In this document: piece after piece, positions 1-12,590 of the stretch
Position numbering within the stretch: position 1 is the stretch's first letter
Layout: each line of letters opens with the position of its first letter
Source of the DNA: Thunnus maccoyii
Lineage: Eukaryota > Chordata > Actinopteri > Scombriformes > Scombridae
Assembly: GCF_910596095.1 (NCBI RefSeq)
Contig: NC_056546.1
Location: forward strand, 20,178,425-20,242,424
Direction: 5' to 3'
Length of the DNA stretch: 64,000 nt
The notes under the pieces: model-generated
Told to the model about the DNA's origin: nothing
What the model saw: the letters and a program-made list of their open reading frames with translations, nothing else
Database searches by the model: none
Program-made: the position numbers and the translations under genes

Positions 1-60
1 TAAGAGCAGTATTGATCTTCTCATAAACTCCTGGCAATATTGACCCAAATAGTGTCTCAC
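1..60. repeat. Fragment of a dispersed repeat (same family as 4967-5070)
   Basis: The block with GTATTGATCTTCTCAT and a following AACTCCTGGCAA matches the block at about 5008-5032 (GTATCAATCTTCTCAT, AACTCTTGGCAA). I recognise it from memory as the end of a common percomorph repeat. It is cut by the left window edge. Confidence 0.45.
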
Positions 61-3000
61 TTTCTAATAATCCATCGAGTCTGCAGTTATAAAGTTATGA
101 ATGTTAATAAGTAATTAATAATAAGCATTACAGGTTTCTCACTCTCTGGCTGCTGTTTGTTATCCTTCTCCAGCACAACACTTGCTTTATCTTTTAAGCT
201 CTTTAGTTAAAGAGGCGGACCACTCTAATGGACCGTTTGACCTCTGACCTTCTAGAAAATCCATTTATTAAGAAGTGCTCAATTAAATGTTTCATGTTTG
301 TGTCTTTTGATGTTAGCTTATTAGAAAGTGAGACCCTCATAACCCATTTTTAATTACTTTATTATCGACTTGACTATCAATGACTCATCAGCCAAAAAGA
401 TTTTTCACAACTTGAAAACCCAAAAGTTGTTCTATATACTCACCTTATAGACCCTTTATAAAGTGTGTCTTATTAGAAAGTGGTTTGTCCTTAAACATTT
501 AAAGTATTAGTCATTGTATATAAATAACAATTAAGAAAATCAAAGAAACGTCACTAAGTATCAGTGTTTAATGGAACCCCTTTTTGTTTTATATAGGTTT
601 TACTTTTAATTACATAAATATAAAAGTACAATCATTGGTATAAATGTGCAACTTGCAAACAGAATTAATTTGCATACATTAACTCGATGTTACACCACGA
701 TGCAAGCAACATGAGACACACCAAGGTGTTGGTGTCGATAGGGCCAAAGGTCAACATAACGGTGGATCACAGACAACTGAAGCAGCTTTTAAATCCAGTT
801 TTGAATGTGGTTTGTGGCTCCATACTATCAGTCTTCATTGAATAAAACAGCAGGCACACCTGTCTTGAGGATCTGGAAATCAAGCTCCAGATCAAAGCCA
901 ACAATGTGATTCTTGTTTAAGCTCAGAAGCAGCCAAGCGAGCCAGTAATACATCCAGCCAGTAATACATCCGAAGCACTCAGCTGTTTACCTGCCCCCTG
1001 GTAAAAGCCATTTCCAATGTGCACCAGCCAAGTTAATGCAAATACATTTTGTTCCCGAAACAAGCAGCCTTAACATTTTCAAAATATGACAGAATTCATG
1101 CACTCATCCCCAGAGGAAACTGCACAGTGCGCAGTGTCACGTATCATGCTGTGATCACGAAGAAATAATAGCTTTGATGAATAAATAATAGTGCCATTAG
1201 CACCTTCAACAGCCTTCGAGATTAACATTAACAACATCTCCAGCCTCTGCTTATTCCAAACAAATTGTTTTATTATGGGGCTTGTAACTGCTATGGAGCA
1301 TGACATTTTAATGGCCCTATTTTACAATCAAAGGGGTGCTGACTTGAGAGAATATTTCCTTGTGTGAATACAGTAGAATATGTCTTGACTGGAATAAACA
1401 TTGGCAGTGTTGATTTTAATAATTTGAAACTAACACTGACAAATTTAACTGCGAATCATGTAGTGCTGTGATCCAAGCCTGCTATGTTTACCCTTATTAT
1501 GTACAAATAGTGTGGGCTTGAAAACTTTGCAATTCAATCTAATTTCCTGTTTGACGAGAACATGGAGGAATTAATTACATTAAAAAGAAAAAGTCAATGA
1601 TATCACATTTAAGAAGCATTTCTGCTGATAACAAGTACAAACATACAGTAATTCCTAAGACCACCTGTCTCCTCTTACAGAAGATACAGAGGACAACAGG
1701 GCAGTTAAAACCATTGTAATCAATGGAGATCAATTTTGCAAAATGCAAAAGGATTGTATAGTACAACACACAAGCTCTACACACTAATCTTTTCAATAAG
1801 GAACCTTTTTTGTAATATGCAAGGACTAAAGTAAGGCAATTGATTTCAAGACACGCATGCATTTTAGGTGAGCAAAAATTACTCTAAATACTATATTCAA
1901 TGTCTTAAAAGCTTGATGTATTTCAGGCTTAAGGAAAATACATTTTAATGGATATTATATTGAATTGAATAATATCTGGGAGACTTATGTTTAGGGAAGC
2001 ATTTAAAGTTACTACAAGGAACTTTAATTTTGTGTTGATTTTGGCGGCCCCTAAAAGCGGTAGTGTTTTCCGGAATGAAGACTGCATTTCCCATAAGCAC
2101 CACTGCCTCGTGTTGTAAACGTCTTGATCTGGCTAGTGCGTGCATTTGTTTTGGAAGCGAGTGAAAGAAACACGCAACACTGTGCAGTGGTGTACTGGGA
2201 AAGAAATTCAGCCTTGGACTTATCCACTGGGATGCAGCACACTCTCATGCGCACCCCGAATGACTAGGCTAGTAAAGAGACAGACAGTGCCAAAAACAGA
2301 TTTTTTGACAGTCCACCAGTCCACCGATGTGGTGGCAAGTACACCACTGCTGCTATGAAGCAATCAGAAAATAATGTTTTATTTCTCTGATTCACTGCTT
2401 TTTCCTCCCTACACTGTCGCTCCCTGTCTCTATTTATCTCTCTCTCGTGCTCTTAGTTTGTTCACGCTCTCTCTTTTTTTCTCAACTTTTTAAAAATTAG
2501 TCAGGAAGCCGACAACAAATCTAACTTTACTTTTAACATTATTAAATGAAGAGAAATGTCCTCTCCTTGTCCTAGTAATGTCTTTGTACTCCCTCATGCT
2601 ACAATGCTTCTGGTCTGCGTGCTGTAAATCGTTTCGTCTGAATTCGTGGGGAATTTGACCTGGTGACAGGGATTTAGAATTACTATATAGAAATAGCCAA
2701 TCTTCTTGCTGATGGTCTCATTTGCTCATGTAGGTCATATAGAGGCATCAGTATTAAAGTGAGACTGTTTCATAATCAGTTAAAAGTTCCTTGTAGTTGC
2801 TTTAAGATAACATCACAGTCCATTAATTCTCATTTTCAGTCCTTTAACACACCAGTTTGGACACACAAATGCATACACACACAGTAAGCAATCCTAAAAC
2901 CTCTGGCATTGTAATCTTATGCCTCTCAGGGAAAATGAAGGTTCACAGAGCCTCCAACATCACTTGAGAATCATTATTTTAGAGAAATGCCAAGGAAAAT

Positions 3001-3234
3001 TCATCCCCTTGGTGGCATATTGTAGCAGGGGAACACGATTGAATTCAAACAATGTAATTTGCTACAGCATCCCATACTCCTGCCCAAATGTCCCAGGGTT
3101 TGGCAATTTTCTATGTCTGCAATGTCACTACTATCCTCAGTGTGGCAACACATGAACCCCCCTGGCACTGCAAGCTTCACATAACATCAGTAGCATGCGC
3201 TCACTCCACAGCTTATAAGCTACTCTGTTGGGGA
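61..3234. other. Non-coding, nothing recognised
   Basis: AT-rich DNA beyond the 3' end of kcnk12. All ORFs are short, overlap on both strands and have no recognisable protein character. No RNA gene or clear mobile element was seen. Confidence 0.5.
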
Positions 3235-5075
3235 TTGTTAGGGGAATAAATCGACATTTTGGGAAATACACCTATTTGTTTTCTTGCAGAGTTAGGTAAG
3301 ACTAGAAAAAGGGGGGAAACAGCTAGCTTAGCTCTGCCCAAGGTAACAATCTGCCTACCTCATGATATCTCATTTGTTGAAACTGTACAAAAGAGTACAA
3401 AGTGTAAAAATGAGACATGGTTCTAGGGAGAATTATCAGACTATGTGTCAGTGGATTTTGTTACCCTTTGAGTTAGGCTAGCTGTTTCCATTGTTTCCAA
3501 TCTTTATGCTAAGCTAACTAGCTGCTGGCTCCCAGCAAACATAGTTCGGACGGTGTCATTGTGTCCCCAGCCGAAAAATGGTTCCGGTCGGACACCAAAA
3601 ACAGCAACATGCATATGAAAAGCAAATCATGAAACTCAAGTCAAATCGCATTTTAGCGGACATTTGCACATATTTGGATTACAGATATGTATGTTTAAGT
3701 ATCAATTTCTCCTTCTCATGAATATTTGGTCTGGTCCAATTTTGGTTGAAAAACTGTTGTGAGCAGACAGTCACGGGGTGTTGTCCTTTCCACATTCAAT
3801 AAAAGTCCACCTGGACCTGACTTCAAAAACACTTCAAATATTTCTCAAAGTTTCGCTGCATGTGCAACACATCTATGTGTATTTTGTTTTGTATTTTTCA
3901 TACAAAAGCTTTTATTTTTATTCATTAATTTGTTGAGAGCAGATTGTCCAAGAGGGACGTCCATTCCACATAGAATGAACGTCATTGGGCATTAAATGTT
4001 TTTAATAGTTTAGCAATGATGTGAGCTTTATCTGGGTTAATAAAACTTATGAAGGGTTTAGTTTTGAGTCCCATATCTTCATCGTGGATGTATTATCTTC
4101 ATACTTTTGATCGTTTATGTTTGACATGCCTGTCTCGCAAGAATACATGTAGTTCAGCACGAGAGTTGAGAGCTGAGGATGTGCAGTGCTGCTTGCTTTT
4201 TTTTTGCTTTTATGTTGGTATGTATGTTCTATAACGCTCATGTTGATGAAGAGTCTAGAGCCTCTGTTTCCCTCACAGAGTTTAGATGAGGACTGTCAGC
4301 AGGTGTTTACAGCCTGGAGTTAGCATTGGCGTCAGAATTAGCCTGCTGCAGCCTCAGTGGAAACTGGAGAAAAGTGCATCAGATGGAATTAAAATAGTTC
4401 AGAATTCAAACTGTTAAATTATCTACAAGAAGCTGTACTTCTGATAATCATCTTTTTCTGTGTTGTTTATCTTAATAAAATACTGTTGCATGTCAATATT
4501 TACTCTGTATTTCTGTAAAAATGATGCATATGTCTTGTATTAACTAAGATACATCATGTGTTTGCTGTGTGTTTGGTTATATATATTTTATCATCAGGAT
4601 TATCTTGAAAGTGACACATTGTTAACAGATGTCCAGGTCAGACAGGATGTTGGTTGAACCATTTTAGAACATAGAGCATATTAAGTTGTTAATCTAAACA
4701 TATAGGATGTATAAAGCTGCAAAATGCACACTGTGTATATAAACTTTAGCAGAATAGCTGAATAGGCCCGTTGATGATGGTGACAACATATTTCAACTTT
4801 GCTGGGATGCCCAGGAAGGATGGGTGTCCTTCCTGGGTGTCCTGATGGCCAGGTAACATCCTGGACATCGATACAACTTCCATTTTGGAACTACTTTTGA
4901 ATCACAACAGGACATCTTGATTGGACGTTCAAACAATGGTCATTCAACGTTTCAATGTTTGCTGGGTAACTTCATATTTACCATACAGATGTGAGAGTGG
5001 TATCAATCTTCTCATCTAACTCTTGGCAACGAAGGAAATATGAATTTTCCCCCAAACTATTCTTAAACATCAAGA
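3235..5075 (+). repeat. Dispersed percomorph repeat, split in two by an inserted element
   Basis: The left half (about 3235-3530) contains CGACATTTTGGGAAATACAC near its start, GGAAACAGCTAGCTTAGCTC, and TTTATGCTAAGCTAACTAGC near the break. The right half (4967-5075) resumes with CTTCATATTTACCATACAGA and then AATCTTCTCATCTAACTCTT. From memory these halves are contiguous in a very common fish repeat whose two ends are roughly inverted. The intervening 1.4 kb is a separate insertion. Family identity is recalled, not searched. Confidence 0.6.
3531..4966. mobile_element. Non-autonomous DNA transposon-like element, copy 1 (CCCAGCAAAC termini)
   Basis: It begins CCCAGCAAACAT and ends with the inverted form, AATGTTTGCTGGG. 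It is similar along most of its length to 24008-25159, with shared blocks such as TCATGAATATTTGGTCTGGT, GACTTCAAAAACACTTCAAA and AGTGACACATTGTTAACAGA. It has no transposase ORF. It is longer than copy 2, mainly because of extra sequence around 3905-4230. It sits inside another repeat. A target-site duplication is not obvious, so the superfamily is left open. Confidence 0.7.
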
Positions 5076-7340
5076 AAACCTGTGTTCACCTTTGTATCCA
5101 TGTCTTTAGAGGGTAGTTCATTTCTGAAAGCTGCATCTTGTCAATCTGCTGATCGACTGTAAGAGACATGTGACAGTGAGACTTATTCAATCATCCACGT
5201 GTAGATATTTGAAAGCTATATGTAGAAAAATAGACTTTAAAGAGTCCTCTGTCTTATGTACAGCTATCTTGTATGGCTTTACCATAATGGCATGCAGGAA
5301 AAACTAAGACAAGCCTGAAGATTTAACTACCTGAGTCATTTTCTCTATTCCTCTCGGTGAGACTGGGGAGTAAAGGAAATTATTCAGATCTATGCACTAA
5401 AAGGATGAAAATCAACAGACAGGATAGATCCAGATCCAATTCACACCTTATTGTAAAAGTGCTTTTTAAGACATTCCAACGCGATAGATATATATATACA
5501 TTTATGGCATGTCTTCATATTCACAGTGTAAGGACGATGAGCGTGAGGAGAGAGCCGAGATCTGCAAGAAAAAGGACGCAGGAGGGTTTTGGTGCAGTGT
5601 GTGTGAAGTGAATGCAGAGATGACAGAGAAAAAGAAGTGAGTGGCCTGGGAGGTTATTAGATGTTGAAGATGGACGCCAAGAAAAGTTGAGCCCTTGGCT
5701 GAGATAGGCTGTTGATTTGCATTGGGCATGAATTTGGATATGAAGGGAATCTTTCACTGCTACCATTAACACAACCTTCTACCTCCACTGCTGTCACCAG
5801 CCTCTCTCTCTTGTTCCCTTCCTTCATCACCACCTCCCGGACAGCTTAACTATCAGTGTATCCTCCTCTGCCTGTCTGTTTACGGCCATCAAACACCATC
5901 ACAAAGCTTTAAATCACAGATGTGCTGGAAGAGATAGTTGCTGGCAACAAGGACATTGATTGTGCAGCCTGACAGGGTAGCACCATATCCTCCACAAACA
6001 CCCTCCATCCATTAAACCTCAGCTACACATTTACACTGAAATCAAGAGGAAGATCAACCTCTGCAGGCTTCTGGGCCTTTGTTTTAGAGAAAGAGCCATG
6101 TATCTACACAGAAGTCTCCCTCGATGAAAACAGCTAATCTCCACAAAAGATAAGTCAATGCAAGTGAGAGAATCCTTTAGGGTTTTGTTTTCCACTTCAG
6201 CATCTGAGATGGATCGGGCTACTTTCAATCTGCATCATTTAACATAATGTGCCTATGGGATGAACCCATTTGCCTCCATCAACTCCCTTATATTTCACTT
6301 AAAACAAGCATGAACTTACCTCTCATTTATTCTGTTTTTCAAATACATATTCTATGTTCAAATAGTAATTAATACATTGCAAGCCTTTATCATTGGTTTT
6401 TCCTTGCAGACAGCTTCAAGCTTGAGAGAGAAGAGAGAGAAAGAGTTGGAAGGTGCCTCCTTTTACCCTCCAAGTCAAAGTCTTTGGCCGCTGAAGCATG
6501 TTCTGAGCAGATAAGAGGGCCAGTTCCTCTCTCACGAGAAATGGATTTTCATTCTTCAACCCCACTCTCCATCTTGAGCAGTTGGATATTTCTCTTTGTT
6601 GCCCGTTAGTATGGCACACTGTAAAACTGCCTCTCGCTCAAAATCAGCTACATCACAGCCTCATGTAGAAACTCTGCTTGCCCCCAGAAATGAAATCAAT
6701 CACCTGAGGGTAGAACTTGACCCGTGTCAAGAAAAAATGGGGTTTACACAATCAATGGAAGGTCTAGAAATGGTGCAAAAAATGCATGAGAAGTATAATG
6801 CATAGATCAGTATGTGCTATATCATTCAATGATTACTTGAAATGTTTATATCAGCATTCAATAAGGACATTCACATAAACTGGCGAAACCCCCAAACAAT
6901 AAAGATTGCACTGTATGCTTCCCTTGGCTCCTTCATAGCACATTTCAGTCACATAAGTCAGATATATTGAGCGTGTATTTCCTCTGCAGACTAACACTGA
7001 TATTTAAGAGACCTTCAGTGATTTGTTCTGGGTTGGTTTGAGGTTAATGAAATGAGTTATGGGTGATGATCCCCACGCTTCCAGATCAATGTACGCTGCT
7101 ATTTGTTGACTACATAATCAAGCATCATAGTCACCATCATTATCACTGCCAGTATTATCACCACAGGCTGGTAATGCCAACTAAAAGTATCCAAAAAATC
7201 CTATGTATCATGCATAACAAGTTACATTAGCAATCCATTTCAAAAGGCTTGTTTTTTCCTATGGCGGTCACCCTCAGGGTTTGTTACACTGTATGAGAAT
7301 AAACAGCTCCCGTACTTTGTTTCCTTTCTCACTGAGTCCT
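5076..7340. other. Non-coding flank, probably including the kcnk12 3' UTR
   Basis: No conserved coding exon is visible. The part adjoining 7340 must hold the kcnk12 3' UTR. The clearest minus-strand AATAAA I noticed is at 6326-6331 (TTTATT on plus), about 1 kb past the stop, and is only a candidate polyadenylation signal. Confidence 0.4.
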
Positions 7341-8233
7341 CTACCTGGAATTACTTGTCTCTGCCAGCCTGTTGTTCATGATACCGAGGGCACCAACCCC
7401 CCCAGAGAAACCATTGTGGCGAGAGCTGCCACAAACTGTCCTGGGATATCCATTGGCCGACTCAGACAGCTGCTTCTGCATGATGGCCAGTGACACCTTG
7501 TTGGAGGCTGCCAGGTCTTTCATAGAGATCATTTCCCCTGATAGTCTGCGTCCCTCAGTGTCACTATCACAAGGTCCATCTGAGTTGGGCAGCTGGCCAA
7601 ACTGACCTTGGCGACCCTTGGTGCCTGGGCGGATGGCATTGCGTCTTCCCAGGAAGGTGTTGGCCTTATTGCAACGCTGGCAAAACAAGCAGCTCATTTT
7701 CTCCAGCATCCAATTGAGCACCTGCTTGATGACAATCGAGATGACATTGAAGAGTGAATAGATGCAGCAGACGCCCATTAGCATGAAGAGGAAGTTGGCC
7801 ACCCTGTAGAGGGTTTGATATTCGTAAGCCGCGCTCTGGCTGCTGACAAAGTCCCCAAAGCCAATGGTACTGAAGGTTACAAAGCAGAAGTAGAGCGAGT
7901 CTAAGTACGCCCAACCCTCCACAGGGGTGTACATGGCTGATGCACAACAGGAGATGGTGATGGCTGATAGGCCGAGAATCAGCATCACGTGGTACACAGA
8001 GGGCTTCCAGCCTGGGACACTGTAGGCTGAGAAGTCATGGCGGATGCCTGGCGGTAGTAGACCACTGTTCCTAATTCGTCGTTCCCTCACAGCCTTCATC
8101 ACCACAGCCAGCAGTGTGATGATGCGCTCCAGGAAGAGGTTAAAGAAGAGGATGGTGGCAGCGCAACCCAGGAGCCCATAGAAGATCAGGAACACTTTGC
8201 CTGCAATTGTCACAGGTGTTGTCATCCCAAAAC
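7341..8233 (-). CDS. kcnk12: kcnk12 coding exon 2 (THIK-2-type K2P potassium channel)
   Basis: This is the C-terminal 296 residues of a two-pore-domain potassium channel of the THIK subfamily, a plasma-membrane (or ER-retained) potassium leak subunit that works as a dimer. The exon follows a TCTGCAG acceptor and begins with the last two bases of the split glycine codon of pore 1, then FGMTTP. Whole-protein positions: TM2 about 126-149, TM3 about 193-211, pore-2 signature TFSTIGFGD at 233-241, TM4 about 258-282, then a cytosolic tail. The tail carries GRRLSGEMISMKDL and ends GVGALGIMNNRLAETSNSR before TAG. NGYPRTVC and GALGIMNNRLAETS fit KCNK12 better than KCNK13, by memory of both proteins. 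Teleosts may carry both kcnk12 and a kcnk12-like copy, and I cannot separate these. No frameshift or missing filter residue is seen. Confidence 0.93.
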
Positions 8234-9165
8234 CTGCAGAGACAGAAAGGAGATATCAGACAGTTAAACAGACTTTCAATCATAAGGTGTCTTCAGTTTC
8301 TTCACAATGAATTATGTCTATAGTTAAAGACAAGGGAACAAACTCAAATCTAAATTAGGTTTTTAAATGGGGCTTAAATCACATTTCTAAACAGTTGTGC
8401 CTGTAATGAAAAAAATAAGTGAAAGCAGGGATTGAGTGAGGTACACACAAGTAATACACAGAAAATCCTGGATAATAATTTGTGTTGATGCTGCTGCTGA
8501 CTCAAACAGTAAGCTTTCTCTGGAAGATATGTAAACTTATAGTAATGGGCAGGGAGAAAGTTTTATAAGCAGCTGTGGGGTAATTTAAAAAATGATGCTT
8601 TGCATTACAAATTAACTTGCATGTTGTGAGTCACGATAGAATAAGGGGGAAATTAAAAAATGGATACTAGTTTAATGAAAACCAGCCTTACATGTGTTAT
8701 ATCAAAACCAAATGTTTTCAGTTTTGACCAAAATCAAAATAAAACATCTGGAAGGATCCAATATGACCTCTATGTCAATGTTAGATGATTAAAAATGACT
8801 AACAAATCAGTTTAGATTGTATTGTTCCCAATGTTATATTGTTACAGTAATTTAGGTAATATAAATACTATACTTCCATAAGTTAAGATGATGACATCAA
8901 TATTGTCTTGCATTTTTCACTGTGTAAAGTCACACAAAATTGTATGTACAATGTGTATTTACATACACTATATGCTATACTGTTTAATGCTGTTGGTGGG
9001 GCATCAAAAAACAAGGACATAGGGGTTGTATTGAGTGGAGGAGGATGGCAGGAATAAGCTTAGGTAAGTCCTTTGAATATTTTTTTTTCTCTGCTCTGTG
9101 GTTTGGCTTCCTGCTGCCTTCTGATTTCTTAGTCAATTAGACTGATGTTCCAGCTGAGGAAGAGG
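8234..9165. other. kcnk12 intron, 3' end (transcribed on minus strand)
   Basis: The single coding-region intron runs from 8234 to 28411 (20.2 kb). This stretch holds only AT-rich DNA with no recognisable element. Confidence 0.7.
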
Positions 9166-9330
9166 TTATGAGAGGAGGGGAGGGGATGGGAGGGCAGGGG
9201 AGGGGAGGGGAGGTGAGAGGAGAGGAGAAGGGAGAAGAGGAGAGGAGAGGAGAGGAGAGGAGAGGAGAGGAGAGGAGAGGAGGGGTGGTGAGAGGAGGGG
9301 AGGGGAGTGGAGAAGAGAGAAGAGGATGTT
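9166..9330. repeat. GA-rich (GAGAGGA)n purine tract
   Basis: About 165 bp of almost pure purine on the plus strand, built from GGGGA and GAGAGGA units. It produces false ORFs on both strands (Arg/Gly/Glu-rich and Ser/Pro/Leu-rich). Tracts of this type can form triplex structures. Confidence 0.9.
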
Positions 9331-12189
9331 TATGGATTCTGCTGCATGTTGAAGGAGCACTTCTCAATCTCGAGGAGTGTCACAGGTGCAGCTCTGACTT
9401 TGCAGCTGCAGTGAAGCTCTGATGTTAACATTTAGTAGATGAGTGTCTTGGTATTTGAGCACACAATTGTTTCCTGTAATCATATTATTTATTCTTTCAA
9501 CACTTCAGATTCAGGCTGCCGTAAGAGGGAGTTATAAAAATAATTAAGAAAAGATCATTTTGCACAACATCTAACGGAAAGAAAAACGACATGCATGGTT
9601 TATAGCAATAGCTCCAACCTTGTTTTTTCATTATAAGGATTTTTTAGAAGGTGAAAGCACCCAATATTTTAACAAGAAAAGAGTAAAGTCATAAAAAATA
9701 AACCTCCTTCATAGGAGTCTCAATCGCCAAGTTGGGAATCTGTGATTTATAGCATAAGCACAAAACATCCATGTGGGATTCATATACTTCTGCAATTCAC
9801 TAAAACTGGCAGCAAACCATTGATTTTGTGAAAATTCAACCAAAAAATTACCCCCAAACCTGCAATTTGGAGAAGACAGGGTAGTGTATGCACTGTGGTG
9901 GCTTAACGTAGCAAAAGCAGATATGCATCTGCATGTGTAGACACATGAGCCCTGTTACAAATCTTCTTTTCTCTTTATTCCCACTGACCAGCATTAATCA
10001 CATGAACTCCCACATTTATTGATGTTTGAAAAAAAAAGGTATTTATAATGTGATATAGAATGTGTATGTTTTCTGCTCTTATATGTACATTGTACACACA
10101 TACACATTCATATAGCCTATGCAAGTACACACACACACATGCACACACACAATGTCATGGCCCTTATCCACAGAACAGCAGATGGTCTATTTGTCAACAA
10201 ATAAAATCGTGCTGAAAGATCAACCAGTTCACTTCCAGGCCAAGGTTAATATATTTTTCCATCAGGGCTATCCTCCATTTCAGTCTTCTTGGAGCATTAG
10301 GGCAGTACTTTTCTCCATTTTGCACCAACCCGTCTATAACAATCTTTGTCAGGTAATAAATGACATCAATATCTAGACAATACTTCCTTTATGATACTCA
10401 AAATGGCTTTTTTGACCTTATCTCTCACGCAGAAAACCACACTCATGAGGGTTTGCTGTTGACTTGCCAGGTCATTTAGATCTGTGCTGATTGATACAGA
10501 TTGTTTTATAGATACAAGAGGGAATATAACCCCCCCATACACACACACACATGTCCACACACCTTATGGCCTTACACACACTTGTGTAGGCTTTACACAT
10601 TGATATATGAAAACAGTAACAGCAGGAACACCAGACAGCATTTTTACAATGATAGTGACAAAGTTCAGTCACAGACCGCGAGGCGCCGCTCGGTGACAAG
10701 AAGGTGAGGGGCAGTGATTACCCAAATTAAGCCCTTCAGTGAAATCCTATTTCAGTCTTTCATAGTTAATTAATTAGCAGCCCAATTCTCTCTAACCCAA
10801 CTGAATCATAGGGAAAACAGATTACATCTTCGCAGCGCGCAGAGACAGTCTTCCGCACTGTCTCTCATTACCAAGTAAATTACCTAAGAGAGGAAAAGGC
10901 ACCAGGCATCGATTCAGTGTAACATTTCAGAGCCATTACTCCAGACTACTGTGTCAAGATGCATTAGGGAAAACAGAACAATAATACAGAGCAAAGGACA
11001 GCCAAGCTAAAACCAAAGATCCAAACACTGTGAGACTTTATTCACTATCTTCATTTAAATTTTAAAACTCTTAATTAAATCCTATAACTGTCCAACACTG
11101 AAGTCACCAGTCCAGACCGATGATCCTGCTGCTGACCTCAGTGAACACTTAATTTTTGCACTCCATCCAAGCCAACATGAGCAGAACTTGATATGGCAGG
11201 AAATCATATGTGTGCTAATCCAATTCAATCAGAGCCCTGGGAGAGTATTTATTCATTAACATTAAATAAAGTATGCTCAACTCAACATAGAAAATGATGT
11301 TATGCTCTAATGGCTAATGATGCTTACGCACATAATTACTCATTAGAGATTCAACCAGAAGGAAAGTGATGGAAATTGTGCCATTAGTATCCATTAATTA
11401 CCATTTGACAGTTTTAAGAGAAGAAGAAGAAGAAGCTCTAATGGTTATCAGACCACAGGGAAATGAAATGGGAGGTGCGGGGATAAAAATAGAGCATTAG
11501 TGGACTGTAGTGATTTCAGTGTTTGGGTCAGCTTTTATCACCAGCGTTCGAGTTTAAATCACACATGCGCAGCAAGCCATCATTACGGTCCAATGGCAAA
11601 TTACAATGGCTCATTAAGTTGTGTGGTAAAGTCGAGACCTAAACAACACAAATCACTGCGAGTGTTGCTAATAGAGGTATTGATGGACTTCATGGTTGCT
11701 CTGCATTTGCTACACTTAGACCACTCGCCTCTGAACAGTAATCAATCATCACATTTTGCACCAATGAGCCACTCTAGGTGAATGAGAACTGTTCATATAT
11801 CACACACACAAATATTTCATTATGTTCAGAGTCTGCAGCACCAAGGATTTAACAGCAGCTAATAAATAACTGATAACGTGCACTGTTGAAACTCTCCGCT
11901 GCTGGGATTTGAATTGTGTTATTCTTTAGCAGTTTGTGTATCGAAACCATGAGACAGTAGAAATGATTTCCCGATAAGCATACAGGGATGTGATCACAAC
12001 AGAGTTATGGTGACAGATGGTAAGCCATTTTCCCAAGTGGAAATGCTGCATAAGGTTACAGGATGTTCTATATTTCTGTTGTCATGTGAAAATCGACGTG
12101 TTAGTCACTCTCTCAATACTTTCTGACTTCCTCAGTCTGTCTGTTGCTCTCAACCCGGGGCCCATTTGTTCCATCTGAAAATGTAAATC
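9331..12189. other. kcnk12 intron, no gene; includes a TAAT-rich block
   Basis: No exon is recognised. Short (CA)n-like runs occur near 10128-10150 and 10540-10560, and (GAA)n near 11421-11436. The section at about 11200-11420 is dense in ATTAA/TAATTA-type motifs and could be regulatory; see findings. Confidence 0.45.
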
Positions 12190-12590
12190 TTTAAAGCTGC
12201 ATCAGTATTTTTATATTAACAATAGATCAAATGACAATCATCACCCGACTGTGAAGTTCTCCTCAGTTCTAACTTGACTGTTTTGGTTCACTCTCGTCGC
12301 TCTCATTAGCTTTGTTTCCAGCTGCAGCAGTCAGCTGTTTACAGCGAAAAAGGCTCTGAAGAACCCACAGTATGCTACCTCTCCAGCACCAGATGGCAGA
12401 GAGATAAAGTTAGAGTAGCTGGTGAACATTGTGGAGCATTTAGCAGCTACAGAGCCAGATATGTCTCTCAAGTATAATACTGTACATGACTCCAAATGAA
12501 TGTTGCTCTATATCGGCTACATGTGTAAATAGACAACTGTTTGCTGACACGTTCACCATATCAATTTAAAAAGAGATAATATGTCAGTGA
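12190..12590 (+). repeat. Dispersed percomorph repeat
   Basis: It contains AAAGCTGCATCAGTATTTTT near the start, then GTGAAGTTCTCCTCAGTTCT, CAGCACCAGATGGCAGAGAG, GAGCATTTAGCAGCTACAGA and, near the end, AGACAACTGTTTGCTGACAC. A reverse-oriented relative lies at 21535-21720. I know this as a high-copy fish repeat from memory; the class is unknown to me. Confidence 0.65.

Noticed and set aside
9137-9422. Overlapping ORFs rich in Ser/Pro/Leu or Arg/Gly/Glu
   Set aside because: Products of the GA microsatellite read in different frames.
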